From assembly GCF_016654015.1 (NCBI RefSeq), contig NZ_JAEPWM010000001.1:248001-312000 (forward strand): 64,000 nt of DNA. The letters run 5' to 3'. Under the pieces are notes generated by a model, which was given only the letters and a program-made list of their open reading frames with translations, did no database searches and was not told the origin of the DNA. Every line of letters begins with the position of its first letter. Position 1 is the first letter of the stretch. The position numbers and the translations under genes are program-made. This DNA comes from Ramlibacter ginsenosidimutans. Its GTDB lineage: Bacteria; Pseudomonadota; Gammaproteobacteria; Burkholderiales; Burkholderiaceae_C. Below, in pieces: positions 35,560 to 44,103 of this stretch.

Positions 35560-35581
35560 ACTTTGACTTTAATATCAAAGT
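35560..35581. promoter_or_regulatory. Palindromic operator between the propeller and chrA genes
   Basis: A 22-base near-palindrome, ACTTTGA at the left and TCAAAGT at the right with an AT-rich centre CTTTAATA between. It is much more AT-rich than its surroundings and lies 24 bases before the propeller start codon. The shape resembles MarR-type operators (TTGATATCAA-like core). No MarR, ChrB or similar regulator gene is nearby in the window. Confidence 0.55.
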
Positions 35582-35702
35582 CGTGTCGAGTCGGCGCTCG
35601 GCTTCGACTACGACGATGGATGAGGCACTCTCGTGCCTGCGGCCTTCATGACGCGCACTTCGCGCGAGCGACCTCCCGCACCACGGAACGAGGAGAGCCG
35701 AA

Positions 35703-36893
35703 ATGAGCGATGCGATCCCAGCGGCTGCGGCGGAGGCGCCGGCCCTGCGCTACACGCTGTGGCAGATGGTGAAGTACATGCTGGGCCTGGGCACCTGGGG
35801 CTTCGGCGGCCCGGTGGCGCTGGTGGGCTACATGTACCGCGATCTCGTGGAGAAGCGCGGCTGGATCTCGGAGAGCGACTACAAGGAAGGGCTCACGCTT
35901 GCGCAGCTGATGCCCGGCCCCATGGCGGCGCAGCTGGCGATGTATCTCGGGTTCGTGCATTTCCGGGTCCTCGGCGCCGCGCTGGTCGGGCTCGCGTTCG
36001 TCCTGCCGTCCTTCTTCATGGTCGTGGCCCTCGGTGCCCTGTACGTCACGTACGGCGGCCTCGGATGGATGCAGGCGGTCTTCTATGGCGTGGGCGCGGC
36101 GGTGATCGGGATCATCGCGATGAGCGCCTGGAAGCTGACGACGAAGAACATCGGCCGGGACAAGCTGCTGTGGGCCGTGTTCCTGGTGAACGCGGCGCTC
36201 ACGATCGTGCTGCAGGCGGAGATGGTGTGGCTGGTGATCGGCGCCGGCATCCTGGTGTGGTTGTTGCGCGCGCCGCCGAAGCAGTGGCTGCGCGGCGGCA
36301 CGCTGCATGCGGCAGCCGCGCCCATCGCGGCCGCGTTCGCCCTGGGCAACGCGGACTTGCACAAGCTCGCACAGATCGCCACCTACTTCGCGTACGCCGG
36401 CACCTTCGTCTTCGGCAGCGGCCTGGCCATCGTTCCCTTTCTCTATGGCGGCGTCGTCAAGGAGTACGGCTGGCTCACCGACCGGCAGTTCGTCGACGCA
36501 GTCGCCGTGGCGATGATCACGCCCGGCCCGGTCGTGATCACCACCGGCTTCATCGGCTTTCTCGTCCAGGGCTTCTGGGGCGCCGTCGCGGCCGCTGCTG
36601 CGACGTTCCTGCCGTGCTACCTGCTCACGATCCTGCCGGCGCCCTACTTCAGGAAGCACGGCAAGCGGCCGGGCCTGGTCGCCTTCATCGACGGCGCGAC
36701 GGCGGCGGCCATCGGCGCCATCGCCGGCTCGGTGGTGGTGATCGGCCAGCGCTCCGTCACCGACTGGGTCACCGCGCTGCTCGCGCTCGCGACGGCTGCC
36801 ATCCTCTGGCGTTTCAAGAAGGTGCAGGAGCCCGTCATCGTGCTGGCTGCGGCCCTGATCGGACTGGCCGCGTACCCGTTGATGCACGGCTGA
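35703..36893 (+). CDS. chrA: Chromate transporter, CHR family
   Basis: Inner-membrane transporter of 396 residues made of two CHR domains (about 20-185 and 215-390). The N-terminal block LWQMVKYMLGLGTWGFGGPVALVGYM and LAQLMPGPMAAQLAMYLG are diagnostic for the long-chain ChrA. It exports chromate, likely driven by the proton-motive force; some relatives transport other oxyanions such as sulfate. GGAGAGC with seven-base spacing precedes the ATG. No chrB regulator is adjacent. The SemiSWEET-like gene follows after 20 bases, probably co-transcribed. Confidence 0.9.
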   Translation: MSDAIPAAAAEAPALRYTLWQMVKYMLGLGTWGFGGPVALVGYMYRDLVEKRGWISESDYKEGLTLAQLMPGPMAAQLAMYLGFVHFRVLGAALVGLAFVLPSFFMVVALGALYVTYGGLGWMQAVFYGVGAAVIGIIAMSAWKLTTKNIGRDKLLWAVFLVNAALTIVLQAEMVWLVIGAGILVWLLRAPPKQWLRGGTLHAAAAPIAAAFALGNADLHKLAQIATYFAYAGTFVFGSGLAIVPFLYGGVVKEYGWLTDRQFVDAVAVAMITPGPVVITTGFIGFLVQGFWGAVAAAAATFLPCYLLTILPAPYFRKHGKRPGLVAFIDGATAAAIGAIAGSVVVIGQRSVTDWVTALLALATAAILWRFKKVQEPVIVLAAALIGLAAYPLMHG

Positions 36894-36913
36894 CCTGCCC
36901 AGGAGCTCCTGCC

Positions 36914-37219
36914 ATGTACCAGCACCACGAGGCAGATCGGAAGCGGAGCAGTCATGCAGCGTCCGGCGACGTGCTCGACAAGATCCTGCCCGTCCTCTCC
37001 ATCGTCACCATGGCCCTGACGGTCCCCCAGGTGTGGGCCGTGTGGGTGGAAGGGAATGTCGGCGGAGTCTCGCTGCTGTCGTGGGGTGCTTACTTCGTGG
37101 GGGCCTGCCTGTGGCTCGTCGATGGCCTGCGCAAGGGAGACAAGAGGATCTGGGTGGCGTGCATCGGCTGGGTGCTGCTCGACGGAGCAGTGTTCGTCGG
37201 CGTGCTCGTGCGGCACTGA
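36914..37219 (+). CDS. SemiSWEET / PQ-loop family membrane protein
   Basis: Three-helix membrane protein of 101 residues. The PQ-loop is visible as TMALTVPQVWAVWVEGNVGGVSL, followed by two more segments. SemiSWEETs dimerise to form small sugar channels; this one has a longer, charged N-terminus (residues 1-22) than typical. AGGAG eight bases before the ATG. It follows chrA closely, but no reason for pairing with chromate transport is evident, and its substrate is not necessarily a sugar. The gene ends 56 bases before the manganese riboswitch. Confidence 0.78.
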   Translation: MYQHHEADRKRSSHAASGDVLDKILPVLSIVTMALTVPQVWAVWVEGNVGGVSLLSWGAYFVGACLWLVDGLRKGDKRIWVACIGWVLLDGAVFVGVLVRH

Positions 37220-37275
37220 CCGCGCCGGTGCGCCCAGGCCCCAAAGCTCCATGAACCCGCGTGCTAGACTCCGCG

Positions 37276-37385
37276 CCGTCATTGGGGAGTAGCCGCCCTG
37301 CGCCACGCAGGGGCTCGCGTCAACACACTTGGCCGTCCGGCCATGGCGCGAGCAGCTCCGCAGCCTGGCAAGACCTTTGACCGCT
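37276..37385 (+). promoter_or_regulatory. yybP-ykoY (manganese) riboswitch
   Basis: Leader RNA element that senses Mn(II). The conserved segments appear in order: GGGGAGTAGC (37284-37293), GTCAACA (37319-37325) and TGGCAAGACCTTTGA (37366-37380), with complementary stems between. A -10-like TAGACT lies at 37265-37270, about seven bases before the RNA start; I see no good -35. It stands directly before a GDT1-type manganese exporter, the classical target of this riboswitch class. The 60 bases after it presumably hold the expression platform, with the GGAG ribosome-binding site just before the ATG. Confidence 0.88.
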
Positions 37386-37445
37386 ACGCCTCCGGAAGGG
37401 CCGGGGATGCGTGCGGTCTTTGGTGTGTCCGGCCCGGAGAACTCA

Positions 37446-38021
37446 ATGGAAGCCTTCCTGGTTTCAACCGGTGTCGTCGCCCTCGGGGAGATGGGCGACA
37501 AGACGCAACTCCTCGCCTTCCTGCTCGCCGCCAGGTTCAAGCGGCCGCTTCCCATCGTCCTGGGCGTCCTCACCGCGACGCTGGTGAATCACACCGCGGC
37601 GGGCGCGCTCGGCGCCTGGATCGCACGGGCGCTCGGTCCGGACATCCTGCGCTGGGTCATCAGCCTCGGCTTCCTGGCCATGGCAGGCTGGATGCTCATC
37701 CCGGACAAGGTGGATGAAGAGAGCGCCGGCGAAGGCATGGGCCGCTTCGGGGTCTTCGGTACGACGGTCATCACCTTCTTCCTGGCCGAGATGGGCGACA
37801 AGACGCAGATTGCCACGGTGGCGCTCGCCGCACGCTACGACACGCTCGTTCCAGTGGTGGCCGGCACGACGCTGGGGATGATGCTGGCCGACGTGCCCGC
37901 CGTGTTCCTTGGCGACAGGATTGCCAAGAAGGTGAACATGCGGCTGGTGCACGGCATCTCGGCGCTCATCTTCGCGGTGCTGGGCGTCCTGACGCTCCTG
38001 AACGTCGGCAAGCTGTTCTGA
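37446..38021 (+). CDS. TMEM165/GDT1 family Mn exporter (MntX-type)
   Basis: Inner-membrane cation exporter of 191 residues with six predicted segments and two copies of the family signature EMGDKTQ (residue 15 and about residue 113), which carry the acidic metal-binding residues. Bacterial members remove excess Mn(II) and relatives exchange Ca or Mn for protons. The start at 37446 has GGAG six bases upstream and falls after the riboswitch; a TTG-initiated longer frame overlaps the riboswitch and is rejected. Control by the upstream manganese riboswitch means expression rises when Mn accumulates. Confidence 0.9.
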   Translation: MEAFLVSTGVVALGEMGDKTQLLAFLLAARFKRPLPIVLGVLTATLVNHTAAGALGAWIARALGPDILRWVISLGFLAMAGWMLIPDKVDEESAGEGMGRFGVFGTTVITFFLAEMGDKTQIATVALAARYDTLVPVVAGTTLGMMLADVPAVFLGDRIAKKVNMRLVHGISALIFAVLGVLTLLNVGKLF

Positions 38022-38033
38022 CGCAGGCGCGGA

Positions 38034-38055
38034 TGGTGCGCTGCGCTTCGCACCA
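38034..38055. terminator. Hairpin between convergent mn-exporter and copC genes
   Basis: TGGTGCG (38034-38040) pairs with CGCACCA (38049-38055) around an eight-base loop. It lies 12 bases after the exporter stop and 11 bases before the convergent copC stop, so it could serve both. No T-run follows. Confidence 0.5.
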
Positions 38056-38066
38056 CGGGCATCGGC

Positions 38067-38450
38067 CTACTTCACCTGGAAGCTCATGTGGCCCGTCACC
38101 GGATGCGTATCGGAGGAGACAGCCCGCCAATCGAGCCGGTACGTGCCGGGTGGCAAGGGCTGGGTGGGCGTGATCACCATGGTCTTGCCGTCGGGTCCGG
38201 CGGTGACCTTGAAGGCCATCTTCATCGGGCTGTCCATTGCCATGCCCGGCATCTCGGTCATCACCAGCCTGGCGGCGGAGGACTCGGGCAGCAGGTGCTC
38301 CGAGAAGACCAGCTCGATCCTGGGCGGTGCAGCGACTTCCGCGTTGTCCGCGGGAGTGGACGACAGCAGTTGGGGATGCGCGAGCGCGGCCGAACTCGCC
38401 ACGATCGCAAGAGCAGCCAGCAGGCCACGAAGGAGTGGGGTACTACGCAT
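38067..38450 (-). CDS. copC: Copper-binding periplasmic protein CopC
   Basis: Periplasmic copper carrier of 127 residues: signal of about 24 residues (LLAALAIVASSAALA), then the mature HPQLLSSTPADNAEV start in which the N-terminal His is a Cu(II) ligand. A Met-rich loop (TEMPGMAMDSPMKM) supplies a Cu(I) site, and a THPVTGHMSF stretch near the C-terminus holds further His. AAGGGAG precedes the ATG at 38450; a longer in-frame ATG at 38486 is rejected. It is the third gene of copA-copB-copC, 39 bases after copB. No copD follows. Confidence 0.88.
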   Translation of the reverse strand: MRSTPLLRGLLAALAIVASSAALAHPQLLSSTPADNAEVAAPPRIELVFSEHLLPESSAARLVMTEMPGMAMDSPMKMAFKVTAGPDGKTMVITPTQPLPPGTYRLDWRAVSSDTHPVTGHMSFQVK

Positions 38451-38489
38451 GAACTCCCTTTCGAGTGCGATCGAAGAATGAAACATGGA

Positions 38490-39233
38490 TCAGAACCACA
38501 CGCGCACGCCGGCGACCCACTTGCGTTCGGTGACGGGTTCGCCCGTCGCGCGAGCCTGGTCCGCCGTTCCGCCGAAGCGATGGTTCCAGACCACGCCCAC
38601 GTACGGCGCGAATTCGCGACGGAACTCGTGGCGCAGCCGCAGGCCGAAGTTGACGTCCGAAAGCCCGGCGCCCAGCCCGCGTTCCGCATCGGCCCGCGAA
38701 TACACGTTGGCTTCGAGCCGGGGCGTGAGCCGGGTGCGCTGTGTCAACGCCAGGTCGTACTTGCCGTCGAGGCGCAGCGCTGCCCCGGCGCTGCCTGCAT
38801 ACGCCGTGGCTTCGACGTCGAACAGGTAGGGCGCGATGCCCCGGACGCCAAGCGCGAGCCAGTTGCGCGTCGGACCGCCGCCGAAGTCGTGCCGCACGCC
38901 GGCCTGGATGTCCCAGAACGCAGCGACCGGCCTGGCCCAAAGCAGTTCGAGGCGCCCGTCCTCGGTGTGGCCACCCTGGCGGGCGCCTTCCGACTTCAGC
39001 CACAGCCGGTCGTAGTCGCGGCCCACCCAGCCCTGCAGGTCCCACGCCATGCCGCTGCCCTGGTCCGAGTGGGTGTATTCCAGCTGGTCCAGCAGCACCT
39101 GGTAGTGGATCGGGTCGTCCGACATCGCCATGCTCATGGCGTGCGCAGGCTCTTGCGCCATCAAGGGAAGGCACGCCGCCGCCGCGAGGAGCGCGCAGAT
39201 GGAATAGAGAACGGTGCGCAGGCTGCTCTTCAT
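38490..39233 (-). CDS. copB: Copper resistance outer-membrane protein CopB
   Basis: Outer-membrane beta-barrel of 247 residues with a signal of about 26 residues (ALLAAAACLPLMAQ) and a short Met/His segment (HAMSMAMSDDPIHYQ). The family blocks YDRLWLKSEGAR, LLWARPVAAFWDIQAGVRHDF and YVGVVWNHRFGGT are intact. The long Met-rich N-terminal region of some CopB proteins is missing, as in many betaproteobacteria. Its ATG overlaps the copA stop by four bases (ATGA). Confidence 0.88.
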   Translation of the reverse strand: MKSSLRTVLYSICALLAAAACLPLMAQEPAHAMSMAMSDDPIHYQVLLDQLEYTHSDQGSGMAWDLQGWVGRDYDRLWLKSEGARQGGHTEDGRLELLWARPVAAFWDIQAGVRHDFGGGPTRNWLALGVRGIAPYLFDVEATAYAGSAGAALRLDGKYDLALTQRTRLTPRLEANVYSRADAERGLGAGLSDVNFGLRLRHEFRREFAPYVGVVWNHRFGGTADQARATGEPVTERKWVAGVRVWF

Positions 39234-41014
39234 GCGACCACCACCTCGCGGAACATGCCCGCTTCCATGTGGTACAGCAGGTGGCAGTGGAACGCCCATC
39301 GGCCGCGCGCATCGGCGGTGACGCGGAACTTGATGTACTTGCCCGGGTGCACGATCACCGTGTGCTTGCGCACGAGGAAGGAGCCGTCCTCGCCTTCGAC
39401 TTCGCTCCACATGCCGTGCAGGTGGATCGGGTGGGTCATCATCGTGTCGTTGATCAGGACGAAGCGCACGCGCTCCCCATAGGCCAGGCGGATCGGCTCG
39501 GCTTGCGAATACTTCCTGCCGTCGAAGCCCCAGATGAACCGGTTCATGTTCCCGGTGAGGCGCAGCACGATGTCCCGCACGGGCGGCCGGGGATCGATGG
39601 AACCGCCCACGGTGCGCAGGTCGTTGTAGACCAGGGCCCGCCGGCCATTCCCGCGCAGGCGGGGGCCTGGATCCGACACCACCGCACCGGGCGAGATCGA
39701 ACGGCTGTCCACGGAAGGGCCCGTGCCCAGCGCCGTGCCATCCATGGAGGCCGGGGCCGGCGCTGCAGGCGCACCTTGCGTGTCGTCACCGGCCTGCATG
39801 CCTTGCATCCCCTGCATGTCATCGCCGGACTGCATGCCTTGCATTCCTTCCATGCCCGACATGTTGCCCATGCCCATGTCCTCCATCGACAGCCACGTGG
39901 CGGGATCCAGCGGCGGAACGGCGGCGGTCATGCCTGCGCGAGGCGCCAGCGTCGCACGTGCGTAGCCCATGCGATCGATCGACTGCGCGAAGAGCGTGTA
40001 CGCGCGGTCTTCGGGCGAGACGAGCACGTCGTACGTCTCCGCGGTCGCGATCCGCAGTTCGTCGACGGCGACGGGAGCGACCGACTGGCCGTCGGCGGCG
40101 ACGACGGTCAGCTTGAGGCCGGGGATGCGCACGTCGAAGATGCTGGAGGCCGACGCATTGATGATGCGCAGCAGCTTGCGCTCGCCGGGCTTCACCACGA
40201 TCGCGTGGTTCGCCGCCGGAGGCATCCCGTTGACGAGGTACGTGTAGGCCGCGCCACTGACGTCGGAGAAGTCCGTCGGGTTCATCCGCATCTGGCCCCA
40301 CTCCTTGCGACGCGCCCAGGCCGCCGCGAACCCCTTGTTCGACGCGTCCCGGAAGAAGTCGCCCAGGGTCGGGACCTGCTCGTTGTAGTAGGCGCTGTCC
40401 GCCTTCAGCGTGTGCATCACGCGGTCCGGATCGTCGTCGGTCCAGTCCGAGAGCATCACCACGCTTTCGCTGTCGTGCGTGGCCGGCGGGGCGTGCTGCG
40501 GATCGATGACCAGAGCCCCCAGCAGTCCCGTCTGCTCCTGGAAGCCGCTGTGGCTGTGATACCAGTACGTCCCCGACTGGCGAACGGGGAAGCGGTACAC
40601 GAAGGTTTCGCCCGGCTGGATGCCGTCGAAGCTGAATCCCGGCACGCCGTCCATGGCCGCAGGAAGCAGGATGCCGTGCCAGTGGATCGAGCTCGTGACC
40701 GGCAAGGTGTTGGTCACGCGCAGGGTGACCGTGCTGCCTTCCTTCCAGCGCAGCAGGGGCCCGGGCAAGGAACCGTTGACGGTCGTCGCCATGCGGGGCT
40801 TGCCGGTGATGTTGATCGGCGTCGCGCCGATGCGCAGGTCGAACTCGGTGCCGGTGAGCTCCGGCGGCGCGCCGGTGCGGGTGGGCAGCACCTCGGCGCC
40901 GGCCCACCGCACCGGGGCCGCCACGCCCAATGCGCCGAGCGAAAGGCCTTGCACGAAAGTGCGCCGCCGCAGTCGGGCCGCAAGGGTGTCGGCGCCATGA
41001 AGAAGTTGAGCCAT
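39230..41014 (-). CDS. copA: Copper resistance multicopper oxidase CopA
   Basis: Periplasmic multicopper oxidase of 594 residues, exported by Tat (RLRRRTFVQGLSLGALG at 14-30). Copper ligands: His111-Trp-His113, His153-Ser-His155, HPIHLHG, and the C-terminal HCHLLYHMEAGM (His576, Cys577, His578, His582, Met587). A Met-rich segment at about 374-413 with repeated GMQGMQ units probably binds Cu(I). It oxidises Cu(I) to the less toxic Cu(II) in the periplasm. The ATG at 41014 matches the family; a longer open frame to 41221 runs through the promoter. It is first in the cop operon behind a CueR-type promoter. Confidence 0.92.
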   Translation of the reverse strand: MAQLLHGADTLAARLRRRTFVQGLSLGALGVAAPVRWAGAEVLPTRTGAPPELTGTEFDLRIGATPINITGKPRMATTVNGSLPGPLLRWKEGSTVTLRVTNTLPVTSSIHWHGILLPAAMDGVPGFSFDGIQPGETFVYRFPVRQSGTYWYHSHSGFQEQTGLLGALVIDPQHAPPATHDSESVVMLSDWTDDDPDRVMHTLKADSAYYNEQVPTLGDFFRDASNKGFAAAWARRKEWGQMRMNPTDFSDVSGAAYTYLVNGMPPAANHAIVVKPGERKLLRIINASASSIFDVRIPGLKLTVVAADGQSVAPVAVDELRIATAETYDVLVSPEDRAYTLFAQSIDRMGYARATLAPRAGMTAAVPPLDPATWLSMEDMGMGNMSGMEGMQGMQSGDDMQGMQGMQAGDDTQGAPAAPAPASMDGTALGTGPSVDSRSISPGAVVSDPGPRLRGNGRRALVYNDLRTVGGSIDPRPPVRDIVLRLTGNMNRFIWGFDGRKYSQAEPIRLAYGERVRFVLINDTMMTHPIHLHGMWSEVEGEDGSFLVRKHTVIVHPGKYIKFRVTADARGRWAFHCHLLYHMEAGMFREVVVA

Positions 41015-41145
41015 GAATGGATCTCGATGCTGGCGTGGCGCGCGCGTGCCACCCATGCGAATGTGAAAAGAAACAGCGCTGTGTGCGCCCCGCTTTACTG
41101 GGGCGCCCCGCTCGGAGGCGCCGGACTCAGAGGACCCGGGGCGCG

Positions 41146-41176
41146 ATGCTAAAGCTTGCCCCCGTGGGAAGGTCAA
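41146..41176 (-). promoter_or_regulatory. MerR/CueR-type promoter of the cop operon
   Basis: On the minus strand -35 TTGACC (41176-41171) and -10 TAGCAT (41151-41146) are separated by 19 bases, the over-long spacing characteristic of MerR-family promoters. Within the spacer, CTTCCC and GGGCAAG form an imperfect dyad much like the CueR site of the E. coli copA promoter. Transcription would start about 41139, some 125 bases before the multicopper oxidase. No cueR gene is in the window, so the regulator acts from elsewhere. Confidence 0.7.
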
Positions 41177-41254
41177 GTGCCCCTGGATCTCCGACCCACG
41201 CCGGCCCGCGGGCAGGCACACTCACGCTGGCCATCCGTCAGGAAGGAGCACACC

Positions 41255-43456
41255 TTGGAACGTGAAGTCACTGCACCGCGGAACGACAGCCACGAAGGTC
41301 TGCATCGCCCCGCCGGAGACGGCCACGCCTCAGCATCGGCCGCTGCGGAATACACCTGCCCCATGCATCCCCAGGTCCGGCAGATGGGGCCGGGCAACTG
41401 TCCCATCTGCGGCATGGCGCTCGAGCCGGTGATCGCCAGCGCCGAGGCCGGCGAAAGCCCCGAACTGCGGGACATGACGCGGCGGTTCTGGATCGGACTT
41501 GCGTTGAGCGTGCCCGTGTTCCTGCTGGAAATGGGCGGCCACCTCTTCGACATCGACCACCTCGTGGACGCGCGAACTTCCAACTGGATCCAGATGCTCC
41601 TCGGCACGCCGGTCGTGCTGTGGGCCGGCGGCCCGTTCTTCGTGCGCGGCTGGCAGTCCCTGAGGAACCGCAGCCTCAACATGTTCACCCTCATTGCGCT
41701 CGGAACCGGCGCCGCGTGGCTCTACAGCATGGTGGCAACGCTCGCGCCGGCGCTGTTCCCGCCGGAATTGCGCGCGCATGACGGCACGGTCGCCGTGTAC
41801 TTCGAGGCCGCCGCGGTGATCACCGTGCTCGTGCTGCTGGGCCAGGTGCTGGAGCTGCGGGCGCGCGAGAAGACCTCGGGCGCGATCAAGGCGCTGCTGG
41901 ACCTCGCACCCAGGACGGCCGTGCGCGTGAAAGCCGACGGTTCGGACGAGACCGTGCCGATCGAATCCATCCAGGTCGGGGAGGCGCTGCGCGTGCGGCC
42001 GGGGGAAAAGGTGCCGGTCGACGGTGAGGTCACGCAAGGCAAGGGCACGGTGGACGAGTCGATGGTTACCGGCGAACCCATGCCCGTGACCAAGGCACCC
42101 GGCGCCAAGGTGACCGCCGCCACTCTCAACCAGACCGGCAGCTTCGTCATGCGCGCCGAGAAGGTCGGCGCGGACACCCTGCTGTCCCAGATCGTGCACA
42201 TGGTGGCGGCCGCGCAGCGCAGCCGCGCGCCGATCCAGCGGATGGCGGACCAGGTGGCTGGTTGGTTCGTGCCGGCGGTCGTGCTGGTGGCCGCCGTCAC
42301 CTTCGTGGCCTGGATGGCATGGGGACCGCAGCCGGCGTTCTCGCATGCCTTGATCGCGGCCGTGGCCGTGCTGATCATCGCCTGTCCCTGCGCGCTGGGA
42401 CTGGCGACTCCCATGTCCATCATGGTGGGCGTCGGACGCGGTGCGCAGCAGGGCGTGCTGATCCGCGATGCCGAAGCACTCGAGCGCATGGAGAAGGTCG
42501 ACACGCTGGTCGTCGACAAGACCGGCACGCTCACCGAGGGCCGGCCGAGGGTCGTCCATGTCGAACCGGCCCCGGGCTTCGCGGCGGACGAGGTTCTGCA
42601 GAAGCTCGCGAGCGTCGAGCGCGCCAGCGAACATCCGCTGGCCATGGCCGTCGTGACCGCGGCGAAGGAACGCAAGCTGCCGCTGTCCGACGTCACCGAT
42701 TTCGATTCGCCCGTGGGAAAGGGCGTGGTGGGCAAGCTCGATGGCCTGGAACTGGCCAGCGGCGCCGCGAAATTCCTGGCGGAGAGAGGGATCGATGCGT
42801 CGTCGCTGGACACCGCGGCGGAACAGCAACGCGCGCGCTCAGCCACCGTGATCTACGTGGCCATGGACGGCAGGCTCGCCGGTTTCGTGGCCATCGCCGA
42901 TCCGATCAAGCAGACCACGCCCGACGCGCTGAGGCAGTTGCGCGAGGCGGGTGTGAGGATCGTCATGCTCACCGGCGACGGCAGGACGACGGCACAGGCG
43001 GTGGGCCGCGAACTGGGAATCGACGAGGTGGTCGCCGAAGTCTTCCCCGAAGACAAGGCGAGCATCGTGCAGCAGATGCGCAGGGAGGGCCGCGTGGTCG
43101 CCATGGCCGGCGACGGAGTCAACGACGCGCCGGCGCTCGCTGCCGCCGACGTCGGCATCGCGATGGGCACCGGCACCGACGTGGCGATGGAGAGCTCCGG
43201 CATCACCTTGCTGAAGGGGGACCTGCTGGGCATCGTGCGCGCGCGCAAGCTGTCGCAGGCCACGATGCGCAACATCCGGCAGAACCTGTTCCTCAGCTTC
43301 GTCTACAACGTGGCGGGGATTCCGCTCGCTGCGGGTGTGCTCTACCCGTTCTCCGGCCTGCTGCTGTCGCCGGTCGTGGCCGCCGCGGCCATGGCGCTGT
43401 CCTCGGTCAGCGTCATCACCAATGCCCTGCGCTTGCGCGCGGTCCATGTCGACTGA
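41255..43456 (+). CDS. Copper-translocating P1B-type ATPase with N-terminal Cys/Met zinc-ribbon-like metal-binding domain
   Basis: Cu(I) export ATPase of 733 residues. The N-terminus is the heavy-metal-binding type (Cys35-Pro-Met-His and Cys49-Pro-Ile-Cys52) rather than the usual GMxCxxC domain. Then follow eight membrane helices with Cys377-Pro-Cys379, the phosphorylated Asp421 in [14 protein letters not shown] (the HP motif) and [14 protein letters not shown] start at 41255 is proposed because GGAAGGAG stands six bases before it and no ATG is in frame upstream. It is divergent from the cop operon, giving cytoplasmic export on one side and periplasmic detoxification on the other. Confidence 0.9.
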   Translation: MEREVTAPRNDSHEGLHRPAGDGHASASAAAEYTCPMHPQVRQMGPGNCPICGMALEPVIASAEAGESPELRDMTRRFWIGLALSVPVFLLEMGGHLFDIDHLVDARTSNWIQMLLGTPVVLWAGGPFFVRGWQSLRNRSLNMFTLIALGTGAAWLYSMVATLAPALFPPELRAHDGTVAVYFEAAAVITVLVLLGQVLELRAREKTSGAIKALLDLAPRTAVRVKADGSDETVPIESIQVGEALRVRPGEKVPVDGEVTQGKGTVDESMVTGEPMPVTKAPGAKVTAATLNQTGSFVMRAEKVGADTLLSQIVHMVAAAQRSRAPIQRMADQVAGWFVPAVVLVAAVTFVAWMAWGPQPAFSHALIAAVAVLIIACPCALGLATPMSIMVGVGRGAQQGVLIRDAEALERMEKVDTLVVDKTGTLTEGRPRVVHVEPAPGFAADEVLQKLASVERASEHPLAMAVVTAAKERKLPLSDVTDFDSPVGKGVVGKLDGLELASGAAKFLAERGIDASSLDTAAEQQRARSATVIYVAMDGRLAGFVAIADPIKQTTPDALRQLREAGVRIVMLTGDGRTTAQAVGRELGIDEVVAEVFPEDKASIVQQMRREGRVVAMAGDGVNDAPALAAADVGIAMGTGTDVAMESSGITLLKGDLLGIVRARKLSQATMRNIRQNLFLSFVYNVAGIPLAAGVLYPFSGLLLSPVVAAAAMALSSVSVITNALRLRAVHVD

Positions 43457-43533
43457 AAGCGCGCGCCGTGGGGGCTGCGGGCGCGCCCGCCAGCATGCGC
43501 AGGCCGCAGCTCGTGGAAGTACGGTTGCCGGGC

Positions 43534-44103
43534 TCAGGCCGGCCAGGGGGTGTGCCGGAATTCGTAGCGACCCACTTCGCGCGTGCCCTGGTCGTCCGTG
43601 GCGATCAGCGTCAGCCACTTGGTGTGCGCCGGTAGGGGCCGCACGCGCGCGACGCTGACCACAAACACGAGTTCGTCGTGGGCGGCATCGAACGGGACGT
43701 CCTGCACTTGCCGGCGTTCGCCGGGCGCCAGCGAGACCTCCTGCACGAGATCCAGCCGGCGGACCCCGCGCAGTGGCGCCTGCAGGCGCGCTGCGAGGAC
43801 CTGGTCGTCCGGCGACACGGTGCAGTTGATGGTGCCGTTGTGCGCCAGATCGTAGAGGCGAACGCGCAGGCCCAGTGCGCGCAGGCGTTCCACGAACGCA
43901 CCGCTTGCAACCGCGAAGACCAGCCCCGCGCGCAGGGCTCGCCGGACCGCTTCTCCCAGCGCCACGATCTCGTCGAACAGCACGCCACAGGCATCGCAGG
44001 CCATGAGGTGCTCGTCGATGGTTTCGCGGGTCGCCGCATCGGCCTCGCCGAGCCAGTCCTGCAGCAGCAGGTCCGGCGCGATGTGGGAACGGGCCGGGCT
44101 CAT
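43534..44103 (-). CDS. Zinc-binding anti-sigma factor
   Basis: Protein of 189 residues with an N-terminal ZAS-type zinc-binding anti-sigma domain: His32-x3-Cys36-x2-Cys39 (EHLMACDAC). The remaining part has a weakly hydrophobic patch near 50-65 but no obvious membrane segment, so it may be soluble; a C-terminal domain with DQGTREVGRYEFRH resembles a beta-sandwich sensor. The first residues overlap the sigma factor stop by four bases (ATGA), the standard sigma/anti-sigma arrangement. Cys pairs with zinc suggest redox or metal sensing, attractive beside copper genes, but unproven. Confidence 0.75.
   Translation of the reverse strand: MSPARSHIAPDLLLQDWLGEADAATRETIDEHLMACDACGVLFDEIVALGEAVRRALRAGLVFAVASGAFVERLRALGLRVRLYDLAHNGTINCTVSPDDQVLAARLQAPLRGVRRLDLVQEVSLAPGERRQVQDVPFDAAHDELVFVVSVARVRPLPAHTKWLTLIATDDQGTREVGRYEFRHTPWPA

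Noticed and set aside
37329..37445. Longer TTG-started frame of the Mn exporter
   Set aside because: It would translate the riboswitch; family N-terminus begins at the ATG at 37446.
38741..41152. Plus-strand open frame of 803 codons opposite copA/copB
   Set aside because: Antisense of unmistakable copper-resistance genes with no protein-like features.
41015..41221. N-terminal extension of the multicopper oxidase
   Set aside because: It would place coding sequence over the CueR-type promoter and before the Tat signal.
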